A DNA stretch of 64,000 nt from the NCBI RefSeq assembly GCF_900343085.1, contig NZ_OPYI01000009.1, forward strand, positions 1 through 64,000, read 5' to 3'. Within the stretch, counting starts at the first letter, position 1, and each line of letters begins with the position of its first letter. Source of the DNA: Aedoeadaptatus coli (GTDB lineage Bacteria > Bacillota > Clostridia > Tissierellales > Peptoniphilaceae). The notes below the pieces were generated by a model. It had not been told where the DNA came from. It searched no databases and saw only the letters and a program-made list of their open reading frames with translations. The position numbers and the translations under genes are program-made. This document shows positions 25,838-35,400 of this stretch, in pieces.

Positions 25838-27385
25838 ATGAAACGCAGAATGTGCACCCTTTTGGCCCTATTGCTGATCTTTACGTCCACGGCGGTCTAC
25901 GCCGCGGAAGATATTCAGAGCCGACTGAACCTTCCGGCGACCTATAAGCAAAAGGCATCGGACCCCTACGGCATGGAACTGAACATTACCCTGCCGAGCG
26001 ACTACCAGAGCAATCTAAAGACATTTTCCCTGTCTTTTCTCGTGGATAAAACCATCCACATCGACAAAGCCACCTTCGTCGGCGGCCTCACCGACAACGA
26101 CTACCGCCTCATGTCCACAAAAACCGACAGCTCCAAGCAAGAAATCGTCACCTTGGTCATCCCCGACGTGAAGGCCTTGGCGAGTCGCGACTTCACCCTG
26201 AAAATGAGCGGCAAATTTAAAAAAGGCGTAAAAAACGTGGACCAAGTCACCATGTCCTACGTCATCGCCACGGTGGATAAACAAGGCAAAAACCATAGCG
26301 TGCAAAAAGACGTCACCAGCGACACGGGCAAAGGCGCCCCGGTCGCGCCGAGCGGGAAAAAATCCACGGTGGATCCCATCGCCGAAGGCGCAAACACCCT
26401 GACCGGCACCGCCACGGCCCGCGCCGGCGTGCGCGTCTATCGGGGCAAGACCCTGATCGGCCGCGGCCTCGCAGACAACGACGGCCGCTTCAGCGTCGTC
26501 ATCAATCCCCAGCCCGTGGGCACGGCCCTGCGCTTTCTCTTCACCACCAAAGCAGGCGAGGAAGAAGTCATGGCCACCGTCGGCGAAGGTGCGGGCGGAG
26601 CAGACGCCGCCCCCTACACAGGCGACAAGAAAAAAATCGACGACTACCTCCGCGTCCTCACCTCCGTGAACATGCACGGGCGTGAGAAAGTGGATCAGCT
26701 CCAGGTCAACGCCGCCGTGGCCACCGGGCAATTTATCCTGGCCAAAGAAGATGCCGGCATGACGGACATCGCCAATGCGGAGAGCAGTCTTTCCGAAGCC
26801 ATGAAAGTGGCCCGGCCTCCCTTTGTCACCGGCTACCCCAACGGCACATTCAAGCCGACAAAAGCCATGACACGGGCGGAAGTGTCATCCGTCATCGCCC
26901 GCATCGCCAACGGCAACAAACCCGTGGCCGGCTACACGTCCTTTAAAGACGTGGACGACAGCCAGTGGTTCGCCGCATCTGTGGGCTTTATGGAAAAGCG
27001 CGGCTTCATCTCCGGCTACCAAGATGGCAGCTTCAAGCCCCATCAATCCATTACCCGGGCGGAATTCGCCCGCATCCTCGCCGCCTACGCCGGCCTGGAA
27101 CCCACGGAAGGCAATTCCTTTACCGATGTAAAGAAAAACCATTGGGCCAAAGGCTACATCGGCGCCGTCGGGCAGGCGGGGCTCATGAACGGAAACGGAA
27201 AAGGCCGCTTCAATCCCTCGGCGAAAATCACCCGCCAGGAAGTCTGCGCGGCACTGAACAAAGCCCTGGAGCGCAAGCCCGACAAAGACTTTTTGGATAC
27301 CTACGGCAACAATCCCTTTAAAGATGTCAACAAAAAAATGTGGAGCTACTACGACATCCTGGAAGCCACGGGCCAACCTCAATAA
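25838..27385 (+). CDS. SLH-domain surface protein (515 aa)
   Basis: Signal peptide of about 22 residues ending VYAAED. The first 150 residues form a beta-rich region of unknown family; about 180-250 looks like a bacterial Ig-like carboxypeptidase-regulatory fold (TGTATARAGVRVYRGKTL). Three SLH repeats fill about 326-505 (GYPNGTFKPTKAMTRAE; GYQDGSFKPHQSITRAEF; NHWAKGYIGAVGQAG), anchoring it to the wall polymer. RBS GGAGG; TATAAT at 25813-25818 upstream; terminator downstream, so it is monocistronic. Confidence 0.87.
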   Translation: MKRRMCTLLALLLIFTSTAVYAAEDIQSRLNLPATYKQKASDPYGMELNITLPSDYQSNLKTFSLSFLVDKTIHIDKATFVGGLTDNDYRLMSTKTDSSKQEIVTLVIPDVKALASRDFTLKMSGKFKKGVKNVDQVTMSYVIATVDKQGKNHSVQKDVTSDTGKGAPVAPSGKKSTVDPIAEGANTLTGTATARAGVRVYRGKTLIGRGLADNDGRFSVVINPQPVGTALRFLFTTKAGEEEVMATVGEGAGGADAAPYTGDKKKIDDYLRVLTSVNMHGREKVDQLQVNAAVATGQFILAKEDAGMTDIANAESSLSEAMKVARPPFVTGYPNGTFKPTKAMTRAEVSSVIARIANGNKPVAGYTSFKDVDDSQWFAASVGFMEKRGFISGYQDGSFKPHQSITRAEFARILAAYAGLEPTEGNSFTDVKKNHWAKGYIGAVGQAGLMNGNGKGRFNPSAKITRQEVCAALNKALERKPDKDFLDTYGNNPFKDVNKKMWSYYDILEATGQPQ

Positions 27386-27388
27386 AGA

Positions 27389-27411
27389 GAAGCCCGCGGG
27401 CTTCTTTTTTT
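27389..27411 (+). terminator. Terminator of the SLH gene
   Basis: Perfect 16-base palindrome GAAGCCCGCGGGCTTC followed by seven T. Confidence 0.82.
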
Positions 27412-27469
27412 GCTTTTTGTTCCCGAGAATCCCCTGTGCTATAATAGAAACGTTAAGAAAGGAGGCACT

Positions 27470-28189
27470 ATGGAACTATCAATTGATCTCCACACCCATA
27501 CCATCGCCTCCGGACACGCCTATTCGACGCTGAGAGAAAACGTCGCTTGGGCCCGGGCGCGAGGCCTTCGAATCATCGGCACCAGCGACCACGCCATGGC
27601 CATGGCCGGCGTGGAAAACAACGCCGTATTCGACAACTACCGTGCCGTGCCCCGCGTGCTGGACGGCGTGGTGGTCCTTTGCGGCGTCGAAGCCAACATC
27701 GTCGACGTCGACGGCACCATCGACATCCATCCGGACCGGAAAAAATTGGACTACGCCATCGTGAGCCTGCACAAACAGTGCTTCACCCCGTCGAGTAAAG
27801 AAGAAAATACCGACGCCGTGATCAACGCCTGCAAACACCCGCAGGTAAAAATCGTCGGCCATCCCGACGACGCCCGTTTCCCCTTGGATTACGAGCGCCT
27901 CAGCGATTTTATCGTGGAGCGGGACCTGTTTTGTGAGCTGAACAATTCGTCGCTGAAGAAAAACGGCCCTCGCATCGGCGCAGAGGAAAACCTGCGCGTG
28001 CTCCTGGGGCTCGGAAAAGAAAAAAACATGAAAATCATCGTGGGAAGCGACGCCCACATGGACGTGGACGTAGGCAATTTCGATTTGGCGAAAGCCCTTA
28101 TAGACGAGCTGGACTATCCCGAAGAGTTGATCGTAAACACTTGGGAGACCGACCGTATACTTCACGCATTTGAACTAATGGAAAAATAA
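27470..28189 (+). CDS. PHP-domain phosphatase, YcdX-like
   Basis: 239 residues from the ATG at 27470 (AAAGGAGG upstream, TATAAT at about 27440). Metal-site motifs: DLHTHTIASGHAYSTL, GTSDHAMAM, GVEAN, VSLHKQ, VGHPDD and VGSDAHMDVDVG. These match the YcdX branch of PHP phosphatases with a trinuclear zinc-type site. Substrate unknown. gltX starts 9 bases after the stop, suggesting a shared transcript. Confidence 0.87.
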   Translation: MELSIDLHTHTIASGHAYSTLRENVAWARARGLRIIGTSDHAMAMAGVENNAVFDNYRAVPRVLDGVVVLCGVEANIVDVDGTIDIHPDRKKLDYAIVSLHKQCFTPSSKEENTDAVINACKHPQVKIVGHPDDARFPLDYERLSDFIVERDLFCELNNSSLKKNGPRIGAEENLRVLLGLGKEKNMKIIVGSDAHMDVDVGNFDLAKALIDELDYPEELIVNTWETDRILHAFELMEK

Positions 28190-28198
28190 GGAGGAACC

Positions 28199-29677
28199 AT
28201 GGACAATGTACGGGTGCGCTTTGCCCCATCACCCACGGGCTACTTGCACATCGGCGGGCTGAGAACCGCCGTCTACAACTACCTTTACGCAAAACAAAAA
28301 GGCGGAAAATTCCTGCTCCGCATCGAAGACACGGATAGAACCCGCTTCGTGGAAGGCGCCATCGAAAACCTGATCCGCTCCCTGAACTGGGCGGGCCTTG
28401 AAATCGACGAAGGCGTCATGATGAAAGACGGAAAAGTCATGGAAGAAGGCGACTGCGGCCCCTACATCCAATCCAAGCGACTGGATATCTACAAAAAGTA
28501 CGTGGATCAGCTCCTGGAATCCGGCCACGCTTACTACTGCTTCTGCACCAAAGAGCGGCTGGACAATCTGCGCGAAGGCCAAAAAATCAAAGGCCAAGTG
28601 CCCCGCTACGACGGCCTCTGCCGCTCCATTTCCCTGGATGAAGCCAAAGAGCGCATCGCCAAGGGCGAAGAATACGTCGTGCGATTAAAGCTGCCCCACG
28701 ACGAAGACATCACCTTCGAAGACGAAGCCCGGGGAAAAATCACCATTAACACCAACGAAATGGACGATCAGGTCCTCATGAAAAGCGACGGCTTCCCCAC
28801 CTACCACATGGCCGTCGTCGTGGACGACCACCTCATGGGCATCACCCACATCATCCGCGGAGAAGAATGGCTGCCCTCCACGCCCAAGCACGTGTACCTG
28901 TACCAAGCCCTGGGTTGGGACGTGCCCACCTACATTCACCTCCCCGGCGTCTTAAACAAAGACCACAAAAAACTCTCCAAGCGCCAAGGCGACGTGTCCG
29001 TGGAAGACTTTAAAGGCCACGGCTACCTCCCCGAAGGCCTGGTCAACTACCTGGCCCTCGTGGGCTGGTCCCCGGAAGACAATCAGGAAATCTTCTCCAT
29101 GGACGAACTCATCGAAGCCTTCGACACCAAGCGCATCGCGAGAACCGGCGGCGTCTTCGACGTGAAGAAACTGGACTGGATCAACAGCCACTACATGAAA
29201 GAACTTTCCGCCGACGAACTTCTCGACATGGCCATGCCCTACATCGAAAAAGCCGGCCTCTTTACAAAAGCCGACGCGGAAAAAGACCCTGAACACTACC
29301 GCGTCTTAATGGAAACCATTCAAGACGGTCTGGATCGCCTGGAACAAGTCCCCGAGGCCTGCGGCTTCCTCTACGACGACTACGAAGTCACCGAAGAAGA
29401 CGCCCTGGAACAAATTAATTCCGAATCCGCCCCGGCGGTCATCGACGCCCTGGAAGAAATCCTGAATGACATGGACGCCATCTCCTTGGAAGATGCGGGC
29501 AAGCTCATGAAGCAAGTGCAAAAGAAAAGCGGCGTGAAAGGCAAAAACCTCTACATGCCCGCCCGTGCCGCCATGACCGGCAACGTCCACGGCCCGGAAC
29601 TTTCCAACATCATCTACCTCTTAGGCAAAGACGAAATCTTGAAGCGATTGGAAAAAGCAAAGAGTTACAGAAAATAA
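28199..29677 (+). CDS. gltX: Glutamyl-tRNA synthetase
   Basis: 492 residues. Charges tRNA-Glu (and possibly tRNA-Gln in organisms using GatCAB). The class I signature APSPTGYLHIGGLRTAVYN carries the HIGH-like motif and KLSKRQG the KMSKS-like motif. Anticodon-binding helices fill the C-terminal third. AAGGAGG before ATG. It follows the PHP gene closely and has its own terminator at 29682-29705. Confidence 0.96.
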   Translation: MDNVRVRFAPSPTGYLHIGGLRTAVYNYLYAKQKGGKFLLRIEDTDRTRFVEGAIENLIRSLNWAGLEIDEGVMMKDGKVMEEGDCGPYIQSKRLDIYKKYVDQLLESGHAYYCFCTKERLDNLREGQKIKGQVPRYDGLCRSISLDEAKERIAKGEEYVVRLKLPHDEDITFEDEARGKITINTNEMDDQVLMKSDGFPTYHMAVVVDDHLMGITHIIRGEEWLPSTPKHVYLYQALGWDVPTYIHLPGVLNKDHKKLSKRQGDVSVEDFKGHGYLPEGLVNYLALVGWSPEDNQEIFSMDELIEAFDTKRIARTGGVFDVKKLDWINSHYMKELSADELLDMAMPYIEKAGLFTKADAEKDPEHYRVLMETIQDGLDRLEQVPEACGFLYDDYEVTEEDALEQINSESAPAVIDALEEILNDMDAISLEDAGKLMKQVQKKSGVKGKNLYMPARAAMTGNVHGPELSNIIYLLGKDEILKRLEKAKSYRK

Positions 29678-29681
29678 AAAG

Positions 29682-29705
29682 CCGCGGCAAAAAGCCGCGG
29701 TTTTT
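29682..29705 (+). terminator. Terminator of gltX
   Basis: CCGCGGC/GCCGCGG stem, AAAAA loop, five T. Confidence 0.8.
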
Positions 29706-29711
29706 ATGTGG

Positions 29712-29753
29712 AAAAGTGGTTGTTTCCAAAATGGAAATAACCGCTTTTTGGTT
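29712..29753 (+). repeat. 42-bp direct repeat, copy 1 (terminator-like)
   Basis: Identical to 30115-30156. Contains a 10-bp stem GGTTGTTTCC/GGAAATAACC (one G-U) with AAAAT loop, followed by GCTTTTTGG, so each copy can act as a terminator. Weaker similarity runs on for about 60 bp past both copies (AATCCAAC, then AAAAAATGCAA), so the repeat marks the start of a duplicated unit. Confidence 0.85.
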
Positions 29754-29806
29754 CGCAGACGAGAAATCCAACTGTTGCAAAAAATGCAATAGTTCAAAAA
29801 ATGTTA

Positions 29807-29836
29807 TTGAAAACAAAATCTACTCGATAGGATACT
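29807..29836 (+). promoter_or_regulatory. Promoter of the antitoxin-like gene
   Basis: TTGAAA (29807-29812), 18-bp spacer, GATACT (29831-29836). Confidence 0.5.
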
Positions 29837-29912
29837 CCTTTAAACTTTAATGCTTTGAAAATAGATACGAATGCAAATACGATGAATAAGGAGAATTGAA
29901 AGGAGTGAGACG

Positions 29913-30116
29913 ATGATAAAACAAAACGATGAAAAGAAAAAAGAATTCGAACGCTCGATTCACCCGGGCGATCGCTTTGATTCCTCCAATAGAAGTTTAA
30001 ATCGAACAAATGAAGAGACCCTTTCCGCAATAAAAGAGGGAAGAAGAATCGCCGCCGACGAAGACGTCCCTGCTTACAGGACCGTGGATGAATTGAAAGC
30101 CGACCTTGAAAAATAA
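29913..30116 (+). CDS. Antitoxin-like small protein (67 aa), orphan
   Basis: The C-terminal part, EGRRIAADEDVPAYRTVDEL then KADLEK, resembles the toxin-neutralising tail of RelB/DinJ antitoxins. The N-terminal half is charged and lacks the usual ribbon-helix-helix DNA-binding segment, so it may be a truncated or hybrid antitoxin. AAAGGAG precedes the ATG. No toxin gene follows. The second 42-bp repeat begins inside its stop codon, and a diverged copy of its last nine codons recurs at 30309-30338. Function uncertain. Confidence 0.55.
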   Translation: MIKQNDEKKKEFERSIHPGDRFDSSNRSLNRTNEETLSAIKEGRRIAADEDVPAYRTVDELKADLEK

Positions 30117-30156
30117 AAGTGGTTGTTTCCAAAATGGAAATAACCGCTTTTTGGTT
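30115..30156 (+). repeat. 42-bp direct repeat, copy 2 (terminator-like)
   Basis: Identical to 29712-29753, 403 bp away. It starts in the stop codon of the antitoxin-like gene and can serve as its terminator. Confidence 0.85.
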
Positions 30157-30225
30157 TAGAAATAGCGAACGGAATCCAACCATTGAAAAAATGCAAGAGT
30201 TTAACATGAGGTCGCGAAACTTTGC

Positions 30226-30298
30226 TATAATAAACCTGACAGAACCTCTCCACGCTTAATGTAGACTTCCTGCATGCGGACCATGGAGAGGGCTTTTT
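30226..30298 (+). ncRNA. Candidate short structured transcript
   Basis: A TATAAT (30226-30231; TTAACA 19 bp upstream) precedes an 8-bp stem CCTCTCCA/TGGAGAGG (30245-30252/30284-30291) with a 31-base loop holding GCATGC, then a T-rich tail. Promoter plus terminator with no open frame between suggests a ~60-nt RNA. It matches no RNA family I recognise. Confidence 0.35.
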
Positions 30299-30308
30299 AT
30301 TTTTAGGC

Positions 30309-30338
30309 GAAGAATTAAAAGCGGCTCTTGAAAAATAA
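30309..30338 (+). pseudogene. Remnant of an antitoxin 3' end
   Basis: Reads EELKAALEK and a stop; differs at 5 of 30 bases from the end of the gene at 29913-30116 (DELKADLEK). No start or upstream frame remains. It marks the end of a second, decayed copy of the duplicated unit. Confidence 0.6.
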
Positions 30339-30360
30339 AGCCTGAAACACCATTCCCACC

Positions 30361-30388
30361 AAAAAAGCTGCCCATCCCGAGCAGCTTT
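30361..30388 (-). terminator. Terminator of the alcohol dehydrogenase gene
   Basis: AAAGCTGC/GCAGCTTT stem with nine-base loop; six T on the minus strand. Confidence 0.8.
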
Positions 30389-30398
30389 CTTTTTATGC

Positions 30399-31565
30399 TT
30401 ATAAACAAGCCTTGTAAATGGCCAAAATATCGTCCTCGTGTAGATCCACAAAGCCGCGGACCACGCCGCCGGCATGGTCGGCACAGGCCTTGGCCATTTC
30501 CGCCAAATGTTCCTCGCCGATGCCCACTTCCTTCAAACTCATGGGAATCCCCATGGACACGAAGAAATCGTAGAGGGCCTCGATGGCCTCATTCGCCGCA
30601 TCCACATCGTCTTCCGAACGAATATCGAAGACCCGGCGGCCGAAACGGGCGATCTTCGGCGCCGTCTTGGCACTCAACACGTGGCGAAGCCAGCGCGGCG
30701 TTAAAATCGCGAGACCCACCCCGTGGGTAATGTCGTAGAAAGCCGAAAGCTCGTGTTCCATGGGGTGCACGCTCCAGGCCTGGGGCTTGCCCTTGCGAAG
30801 AAGCCCGTTAATCGCCCAGCTCGACGCCCACATTAAATTGGCCCGTGCCTCCAAATCCTCGCCGTCCTTTAACGCCGCGGGACCGGCGTGGCGGCAGGTG
30901 CGCAATACCCCTTCCGCCATGGAATCCTGCACAAAGGCACTGTCGTCCACGGTGAAATAATTTTCCATGGTGTGGCTCATAATGTCCGCCGTGCCCGCCG
31001 CCGTGTGGTAAGCATTCACCGACACCGTGTAGGCAGGATTCAACATACTCGCCTTGGGAAGCACCTTCGGACTGCCCCAGCCCAGCTTCTCCTTCGTCTC
31101 GGGATTCGTAATCACCGATCCCTGATCCATTTCAGAACCCGTGGCCGCCAACGTGAGCACCGTGCAAATGGGAAGCGCACCCGTCACCTTCGCCTCGCCG
31201 ATCACGATCTTCCAGGGATCCGCCGCAGTCAGCGCCCCCGCCGCGATCAGCTTCGCCGCGTCGATGGTGGAGCCGCCGCCCACGGGCACGATCACATCCA
31301 CCCCTTCCTTCTTCACCAGGTCGATCCCCGCACGCACACTTTCAACCCGGGGGTTCGGCTCGATGCCTCCGTGGTCCACCGTCTTCACCCCGGCGGCGTG
31401 AAGGGCCGTGGTGATCTCCTCGTAAATGCCGTTCTTCTTAATCGAGCCGCCGCCGAAGACAATCAGCGCCTTCTCCCCGTAAGACTTCACCGCCTCGGCA
31501 AAAGCCCGGGCCTGACCCGTTCCGAAAAAAATCGTCGTCGGTACCGAAAAAACAAAATTATCCAT
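30399..31565 (-). CDS. Iron-containing alcohol dehydrogenase (butanol dehydrogenase-like)
   Basis: 388 residues from the ATG at 31565 (AGGAGG upstream). GGGSIKKNGIY and VPVGGGSTIDAAK bind NAD(P)H; LAATGSEMDQGSVI, AGTADIMSHTMENYF and MEHELSAFYDITHGVGLAIL contain the Asp and three His that hold the divalent metal. These are typical of the BdhA/YqhD branch, which reduces aldehydes to alcohols. Reading divergently from the ProX gene, with 116 bases between starts. Confidence 0.92.
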   Translation of the reverse strand: MDNFVFSVPTTIFFGTGQARAFAEAVKSYGEKALIVFGGGSIKKNGIYEEITTALHAAGVKTVDHGGIEPNPRVESVRAGIDLVKKEGVDVIVPVGGGSTIDAAKLIAAGALTAADPWKIVIGEAKVTGALPICTVLTLAATGSEMDQGSVITNPETKEKLGWGSPKVLPKASMLNPAYTVSVNAYHTAAGTADIMSHTMENYFTVDDSAFVQDSMAEGVLRTCRHAGPAALKDGEDLEARANLMWASSWAINGLLRKGKPQAWSVHPMEHELSAFYDITHGVGLAILTPRWLRHVLSAKTAPKIARFGRRVFDIRSEDDVDAANEAIEALYDFFVSMGIPMSLKEVGIGEEHLAEMAKACADHAGGVVRGFVDLHEDDILAIYKACL

Positions 31566-31681
31566 ACATCCTCCTTTAATTGCCTTTATAGATATAATCA
31601 AATTATACCCGATTCCCGCCGCTGCGAAATAAAAACGTGGTGCCGGCCGAAGTCGGGTATATAAAAACAAAGGAGGAAATC

Positions 31682-32170
31682 ATGAACAAACAAGCCATCT
31701 ACGACTTCCTGGACGAGAAAAACATCCCCTACGAAGTCACCGAACACGAAGCCGTCATGAACATGGAAGAGCTGAGCAAAGTGGATCTCCTCTACCCGGG
31801 CCGCGACGCCAAAAACCTCTTCGTTCGCGACGATAAAAAGAAAAACTACTACCTCATCACCGTCTTCGGCGACAAGCGCGTGGACCTGAAACAATTTAAA
31901 GAAAAACACAACACCCGCCGCCTTTCCTTCGGAAAAGAACAGGACCTGAAAGACAAACTCGATCTGGAACCCGGCGCCGTGAGCCCCTTCGGCCTCCTAA
32001 ACGACGCCGAACACGCCGTGCACTTCTACCTGGACAAACAATTCACCAAAAACGGCGGCATCATCGGCATCCACCCCAACGACAACACCGCCACCGTGTG
32101 GCTTAAAGCCGAGGACTTGGTGAAGCTCATCGAAGACGCCGGCAACCCTGTTCATGTCGTATCCATTTAA
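31682..32170 (+). CDS. Prolyl-tRNA editing protein, ProX/PrdX-like
   Basis: 162 residues from the ATG at 31682 (AGGAGG upstream). A free-standing YbaK/EbsC-type domain: EHEAVMNMEEL, DAKNLFVRDDKKKNYYL, SFGKEQDL and GAVSPFGLLND match the ProX/PrdX family that hydrolyses Ala-tRNA-Pro made in error by ProRS. It acts in trans. The window also holds a diverged ProRS-like protein (24052-25719), but the two are not in one operon. Confidence 0.88.
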   Translation: MNKQAIYDFLDEKNIPYEVTEHEAVMNMEELSKVDLLYPGRDAKNLFVRDDKKKNYYLITVFGDKRVDLKQFKEKHNTRRLSFGKEQDLKDKLDLEPGAVSPFGLLNDAEHAVHFYLDKQFTKNGGIIGIHPNDNTATVWLKAEDLVKLIEDAGNPVHVVSI

Positions 32171-32469
32171 AGAAAAGAGATTTCGAGGGCAGCTTATATT
32201 ACTAAAAATAACTCAGAAATATTCGAGAAGAAAGAAGCCTTTCTATGGAAATTAAATGTCAACAGTGTTACACTTAGGTTGTAAGATTCTGTGCACAAGT
32301 AAAGGGCAAAAGCCTTTTGTCAGAAGGAGTGATGCAATCCGAGTGAATAGAATGCTGTGAAGGATTCGGCCCATGCCGAAGCGTTCATAAAAAGAAAACG
32401 GTTGCGTAAAAAGTCGAAAGACGGACTTCACAAACGGTACGAGAAGAAATTAAGTGGAAAGGAGAAATC
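32171..32469 (+). other. Long leader region of the giant SLH gene
   Basis: No convincing gene. It holds a hairpin AAAGG/CCTTT with a short T run near 32310, and a perfect TTCGGC/GCCGAA hairpin near 32365-32380. A possible tiny leader frame (AAGGAG then ATG CAA TCC GAG TGA) lies near 32325-32347. No clear -35/-10 pair was found. Confidence 0.4.
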
Positions 32470-35400
32470 ATGCAGAGCAAGAAAACCTTTGCTACCCGAG
32501 CCATCGCTTGGGCACTGGCCTTCGTCATGGTATTTACCATGATCCCCTATGGCGCATTTGCACAAGGGGAGCCGACGCCTGCACCGACAGAAAAAACCGG
32601 TGTAGAAGCAGCGCTTCCGGAAAATAGAAAACCAAAAACTAACTGGGATGAAGAGGCAGGAAAAGGTGACGAAAGAAACTGGCCTGTAGACATTGCAGGA
32701 GGTCAAAGACTTGTTAGGGTTAGAACAACTGAACCGACACAAATCACTGACCTCAACTATGACGGCACCTATACCAATGCAAATGGTAGAGATGTTATCA
32801 AGCTTCTTTATAAAGAAAAAACTCAAGCTGTTTCAGGTGTATGGTACAGGATGGTTCTGAAGTTTGACAGCAAACTTTTCAATCAAATTGATTGGAATGC
32901 ATCCTACGCAGAAGGAATGGATGCAAAACAATACAAATTTTCTGATGCTAAGGGAAAAAATGAGAAATGGCTAGACCTTGGCTTAATGACAGGTGCTAAG
33001 GCTCAATCTAGACGTAACCTACCAATCCATCTTGTCTTAAAAGACGGGACAACGATAAAAGCTTTGGGAGAAGAAAACTACTCTGTACAAATGAGACTTA
33101 TGGACGATAAGTTCAAAAGAATTTATGCCATGGCTCCAAAAGGCTCATCCATGGACTACACTACCTATACAAAGAGTACGACAATCCCATTAGCCAATGA
33201 CATTGATATGGCATTTTACAAGGGTGGTAAGGCTCAATCCCTTCCTTATGCCCTTCAAAATGGATTCTTCTCTTCATTTGTAGCTAATCCAACTGAAAAT
33301 AAGGAATTGGCGTATATCTATAACAATTATAAGGAAGAAGACTTGGCATCACTTGCTGTCTTAAGTACTCAATACCAAGCACAACGTTCAGTAGGAGATC
33401 CGAAAGATGAGCAAGAGGGAAAACCGGCAGCTTATGTTCAAATTTTTGATGCAAGCTTTGTTGATTATCTAAAACCTGACAAGAATGGCAATATTGCCTA
33501 TACCAATGTTCTTAATTGGTCAAGAAAAAAAGCAGGTGATAAAGTCGTAAATGTTGGTATCAAAAAAGAAAATATAAACTACAAGCTTGACGAAAATGGC
33601 AACAAGAAATTTGCCTATGTCGTTTTAGCATCATCTAAATATCAAAACAAAAATACTGAAAAAGTTGTTAGAGTTCATAACGACAACTTCTGGGCAATTC
33701 TAAATTATTCAGAAGGTTATATAACAACTGTAGATTATATGGTAGACAAGAATAAATTTGCCGATACTTTCAAGAGCTCAGGCAAAAACAAGGTAGACTT
33801 CCCTATTATGTCCGGATGGGTAGACTCAAACCCCAATGGTTGGGCAGTTTACGAAAGAACCTTTGATAAGGACATGGTCTTACCAAAAGGATACAAGTCA
33901 CCAATAATAGATACCGGAGTAGATATTAAGAATGACGGAGTATTATTCCAAGTAGGCGACCCGAATGATGCCTTAGTAAGAAGACCTCAAGGTTATTACA
34001 ACGGTGATGCTGCAGGTATAGGTGGACTTGACCAAATCACCAAAGAAGCAATAACAGGCCAATATACCTATACTCTAAGAGAAGGAGCCACCATCAAAAA
34101 AGGTGATAAGGTTAGGATACTTCTACAAGACTATGGAAAAGAAAATGTATCTGTAAACTTCTACAACCTAGAAACAGGTACAGAAAGAGATAAATCTAAG
34201 CCTGTCCTAAGTCTTGGTGAAGGAGGCCTTGGAACAAATAAAAGAAGAATATTAACAACCCATATCTATAAGGACTACAATAAAGATAGGGGATATTACA
34301 AGGTTAGATATACTCCTAAAGGAAAAACTGAAGAAACTTCCTTTGAATTTAAAATAGTTGGCAAGGGCATTGTAAATTGGGAAGCAACAGATAAAAATAT
34401 GATTACAGGTGCTCCTAACACGGCTGTTACACCCGCCCAAGGTAACTTCCAAATCGATCTAGGCAAGGTAGAACCGGGTACAAATTTAATTATCGAGTCC
34501 TACAACTCTAAGGGCGAACTTCAAGAAGGCGAAACAGCCTCTATGACATTTGAAAAGTTCGACAGAGTTGACAACTACACAGACTTGGCATGGCTTGACT
34601 TAATGGACAATATGTCTTTACTGACTCTAAAGAAATCACTCTACCGTCCTTACCAAGAAATGTTCACAAATGACTATGCTATGTCTGAAGAAGGACTAAA
34701 AGACAATCAAAAGATCAACCAAATCTACAGAGACCCAAGATCATTACCAACTACAGAAGAAGCTTTCAAACACGATACTGAAAGTGTCCAAGGTTTTTCT
34801 AGATATGACGGGGGTAATGTAAGGGTACTTTATGTAGACAAAGACGGTAATCGCTATGTAGCTAAGGCAAATGCAGCTGAAAATGAATACGGCAAAGATG
34901 GAAACCTCACAAAAGATGCTACCAAAGAAGTAAAAGTATATGATAAAAATTACAATGCCTTCCCATATGAAGTATTCTTAAAGCAATTTAATCCGGAAAG
35001 ATCAGCTCCGGTTACAGGGGAAACATTCAAGCTTTACAAGGACATGAGATTCCTAGCTAACACATCTGATGGATCATCAGTGGCATCAGACTGGTTAGAA
35101 AACAGAGTTAAAGCAAGAGTCCTATTTAATGCAACGGACGGTGCATTTGCAGGAGACAAAAAGCAAGAAGTTAAAATCGTGCCGGACAACGTCAGATTCT
35201 ACGAAGAAAAAGGCTACACAGCCAACGGCTTCGAAGGCGCAAATGTAGCTGAAAATACCGGCGATGAATTCCCTGCGAACCCGACAGCCACCGGAAAAAC
35301 ATTCCTCGGCTGGGTAACCGAAGCAGGAAAAACCGCACTTGGAGATAAGACTGTTACAACAGCAGCTGACTTTGATAAACTGACTGCAAATACTGAAAAA

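Noticed and set aside
29712-30156. CRISPR-like repeat pair
   Set aside because: Only two copies 403 bp apart with a gene between; each is a terminator hairpin. No CRISPR array or cas gene is in the window.
30235-30283. Short minus-strand frame starting MVRMQEVYIKRGE
   Set aside because: No ribosome site; it is the complement of the terminator-like stem-loop.
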